Below, in pieces: positions 62,199 through 64,000 of a stretch of DNA of 64,000 nt. This DNA comes from Algoriphagus aquaeductus. Lineage in GTDB: Bacteria > Bacteroidota > Bacteroidia > Cytophagales > Cyclobacteriaceae. Positions within the stretch are counted from its first letter, which is position 1, and each line of letters begins with the position of its first letter. The stretch covers positions 1 to 64,000 of the forward strand of contig NZ_QKTX01000018.1 of assembly GCF_003253485.1 (NCBI RefSeq), written 5' to 3'. The translations under genes were made by a program, and so were the position numbers. The notes under the pieces are model-generated. The model had not been told where the DNA came from and did not search any database. It saw nothing but the letters and a program-made list of their open reading frames with translations.

Positions 62199-63554
62199 AT
62201 GAAACAACTAGCCATCCTAGGTGCAGGAGAAAGCGGATTGGGAGCAGCATTGCTCGCCAAGCGGGAAGGCTATGGGGTCTGGGTTTCAGATTTGGGAACC
62301 ATCGCTGCCGAAAGAAAGGAGGCATTGCAAAGAGCCGGGATAGGCTTTGAGGAGGGGATGCATGATGAGAAAAAAATCCTTTCCTGTGACCTGATTATCA
62401 AAAGCCCCGGAATTCCTGACAAGGCCCCGTTGGTGAAAAAAGCCCATGAAGAAGGGGTACCTGTCATAGATGAGCTGGAGTTTGCAAGTCGATTCAGTAG
62501 TGGGAAGGTAATAGCCATCACCGGAACCAACGGAAAAACCACTACCACACTTTTGACCTATCACTTGCTCAAGGAGGCGGGATTGGATGTGGGACTTGCG
62601 GGAAATGTGGGAAAAAGCTGGGCCGGTCAATTGGTTGAAAAGGACCACGCTTGGTGGGTCATTGAGACATCGAGTTTCCAGATAGATGGCTTTGAGTGCT
62701 TCAGGCCTCACATCGCCATGCTGACCAATATCACACCGGATCACTTGGACCGCTATGAGTACCAATTGGACAACTATATACTGTCCAAGATGAATCTGTT
62801 CAAGATGATGACTTCCAGGGATAAAGCCATTTTCTACAAAGAAGATCCGCTTAGCCAAAAAGGAATTCAGATGAAATCCTCCAAAGCCTCCGCCTATTGG
62901 ATATCTCTTCAGGAAAAGCAGGAAAAGGGAGGGTATTTGGATGGCGATTTTCTAAAAATCAAAGCTGCCCACAAATCGGTAAAAGTTCCTGTCAATGCAC
63001 TTTCCATTCAGGGCAAGCATAATATTCTCAATGCTCTTTTTGCCGGCACGGCAGCCTTGATGGCCGGATTGACTGAAGAGCAAATGATCGAGGGTTTCAA
63101 AACTTTCAAAAACGCCCCACATCGAATGGAGTTGATCCGCACCCTTGACGGGGTACGGTTTGTCAATGATAGCAAAGGAACCAATGTCGAGTCCACCTAT
63201 TATGCATTGGGCAGCTATACCGATCCGATGGTTTGGATCGCCGGCGGAGTGGACAAAGGAAATGATTACAGCGTGCTGAATGACTTGGTCCGAGATGGCA
63301 AAGTGAAGGCTTTGATCTGCTTGGGTACCGATAATGAGAAGCTCAAGAAGGCATTTTCCGGGTTGATTGCTGAGATCAGAGAAACTCAGGATATCCGAGA
63401 GGCGGTGTCTTGGGGACAGGAGTTGGCCACCGAGGGAGAAGTGGTTTTGCTTTCTCCGGCTTGTGCCAGTTTTGATTTATTCAGGAATTATGAGGATCGA
63501 GGAGAGCAGTTTAGAGCTGCTGTATTGGGATTAAAACAAAAACAAAGCGTATGA
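62199..63554 (+). CDS. murD: UDP-N-acetylmuramoyl-L-alanine--D-glutamate ligase MurD
   Basis: The 451-residue ligase has ILGAGESGLGAALLAKREG, the ATP loop [33 protein letters not shown] and FVNDSKGTNVESTYYAL. It adds D-glutamate in the cytoplasm. It follows mraY by 27 bp and overlaps ftsW by 4 bp. Confidence 0.97.
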   Translation: MKQLAILGAGESGLGAALLAKREGYGVWVSDLGTIAAERKEALQRAGIGFEEGMHDEKKILSCDLIIKSPGIPDKAPLVKKAHEEGVPVIDELEFASRFSSGKVIAITGTNGKTTTTLLTYHLLKEAGLDVGLAGNVGKSWAGQLVEKDHAWWVIETSSFQIDGFECFRPHIAMLTNITPDHLDRYEYQLDNYILSKMNLFKMMTSRDKAIFYKEDPLSQKGIQMKSSKASAYWISLQEKQEKGGYLDGDFLKIKAAHKSVKVPVNALSIQGKHNILNALFAGTAALMAGLTEEQMIEGFKTFKNAPHRMELIRTLDGVRFVNDSKGTNVESTYYALGSYTDPMVWIAGGVDKGNDYSVLNDLVRDGKVKALICLGTDNEKLKKAFSGLIAEIRETQDIREAVSWGQELATEGEVVLLSPACASFDLFRNYEDRGEQFRAAVLGLKQKQSV

Positions 63555-64000
63555 ACAGCCTCAAGGCATGGATAGACGAGCATTTTAAGGGCGACCCGAT
63601 TATTTGGGCGATCGTGATCTTACTGTCTTTGTTCAGCATCTTGGTCGTGTATTCAGCTACGGGCACTTTGGCGTATAAGACTGCCGGAGGCAATACCGAA
63701 CTTTACCTGTTCCGTCATTCCTTTTTGGTATTCCTGTCCCTGTTTGTGATGTGGCTGGCGCATAAGATGCCTTATCGCAAGTATGCCCTTTATGCCAGGC
63801 TCTTTATGTACCTGTCAATTCCGCTTTTGGCGGTGACTTATATGTTTGGCTCCAATATCAACGAAGCCAACAGATGGTTGACCATCCCGGTGATCAATCA
63901 GGCCTTTCAGCCATCGGATTTGGCAAAGCTTTCTTTGATCGCTGCATTGGCTGCCATGCTTGCAAAGCGTCAAAACAACATCAAAGACCTGACGGGCACC
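63551..64000 (+). CDS. ftsW: FtsW, SEDS peptidoglycan polymerase (3' end outside window)
   Basis: 150 residues are visible. They show about four membrane segments, including IIWAIVILLSLFSILVVYSA and FLVFLSLFVMWLAH. The SEDS hallmark ANRWLTIPVINQAFQPSDLAKL is followed by AALAAMLAKR. It polymerises septal glycan strands with FtsI. The start overlaps the murD stop; the gene continues past base 64000. Confidence 0.95.
   Translation, partial: MNSLKAWIDEHFKGDPIIWAIVILLSLFSILVVYSATGTLAYKTAGGNTELYLFRHSFLVFLSLFVMWLAHKMPYRKYALYARLFMYLSIPLLAVTYMFGSNINEANRWLTIPVINQAFQPSDLAKLSLIAALAAMLAKRQNNIKDLTGT

Noticed and set aside
62286..62858. 190-residue open frame antisense to murD
   Set aside because: MurD is complete on the other strand, and the antisense frame shows no conserved features.

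Overview
The window comes from a Bacteroidota chromosome, most likely a Cytophagales member close to Cyclobacteriaceae (Algoriphagus-like). The lineage call is inference. It rests on a type IX secretion C-terminal domain with a PorP/SprF partner, a SusC-like outer-membrane barrel, bacillithiol enzymes, a kynurenine route to NAD, many promoters of the Bacteroidota form TAnnTTTG, and few Shine-Dalgarno sites. No rRNA, tRNA, CRISPR array, intact insertion sequence or prophage is visible.

Layout. 1-3883: a truncated repeat-rich adhesin-like protein exported by type IX secretion, then its PorP/SprF-type partner. 3884-4654: a non-coding stretch with a duplicated 119-bp hairpin element. 4655-8125: sugar permease and amylosucrase. 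8454-14446: a LacI regulator divergent from a catabolic cassette of an OMP-decarboxylase-superfamily enzyme, a zinc dehydrogenase, an SDR and a TIM-barrel isomerase, followed after a repeat-filled gap by an SMP-30 lactonase. 14652-24388: pheS, a fasciclin protein, a membrane protein plus a lipoprotein gene with a 5' frameshift, a TonB-type barrel, a YtxJ bacilliredoxin, a DUF4403 lipoprotein, a HEAT protein and an unusual LGFP-repeat metzincin. 24497-31448: acetate module (DUF4212, Na+/solute symporter, acs, CNMP-CBS-DUF294 protein, exonuclease).

31640-40495: ZIP transporter, ApbE-like protein, ruvB, a RelE-type toxin-antitoxin pair, kmo-kynU-haaO, an M19 dipeptidase and a protein with faint similarity to thiamine pyrophosphokinase. 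40492-45215: glpD-glpK-glpF with a divergent DeoR regulator and an operator array. 45212-52730: housekeeping and redox genes (histidine phosphatase, RluA, GNAT, coaX, YpdA, NRDE, OYE, SDR) and a RES/Xre toxin-antitoxin pair. 52757-55318: a BlaI-M56 sensor pair with three operators placed on its promoter. 55569-64000: the division and cell-wall cluster mraZ-rsmH-ftsL-ftsI-murE-mraY-murD-ftsW, with ftsW cut by the window end.

The items most worth follow-up are: the kinase-free sugar-acid cassette whose decarboxylase-like enzyme has lost the usual phosphate-binding arginine; the LGFP-metzincin with no signal peptide; the M56 sensor with an 18-residue-repeat tail and triple operator; the lipoprotein gene whose signal peptide is restored by removing one A; and the recently duplicated 99-bp repeats of the first gene.
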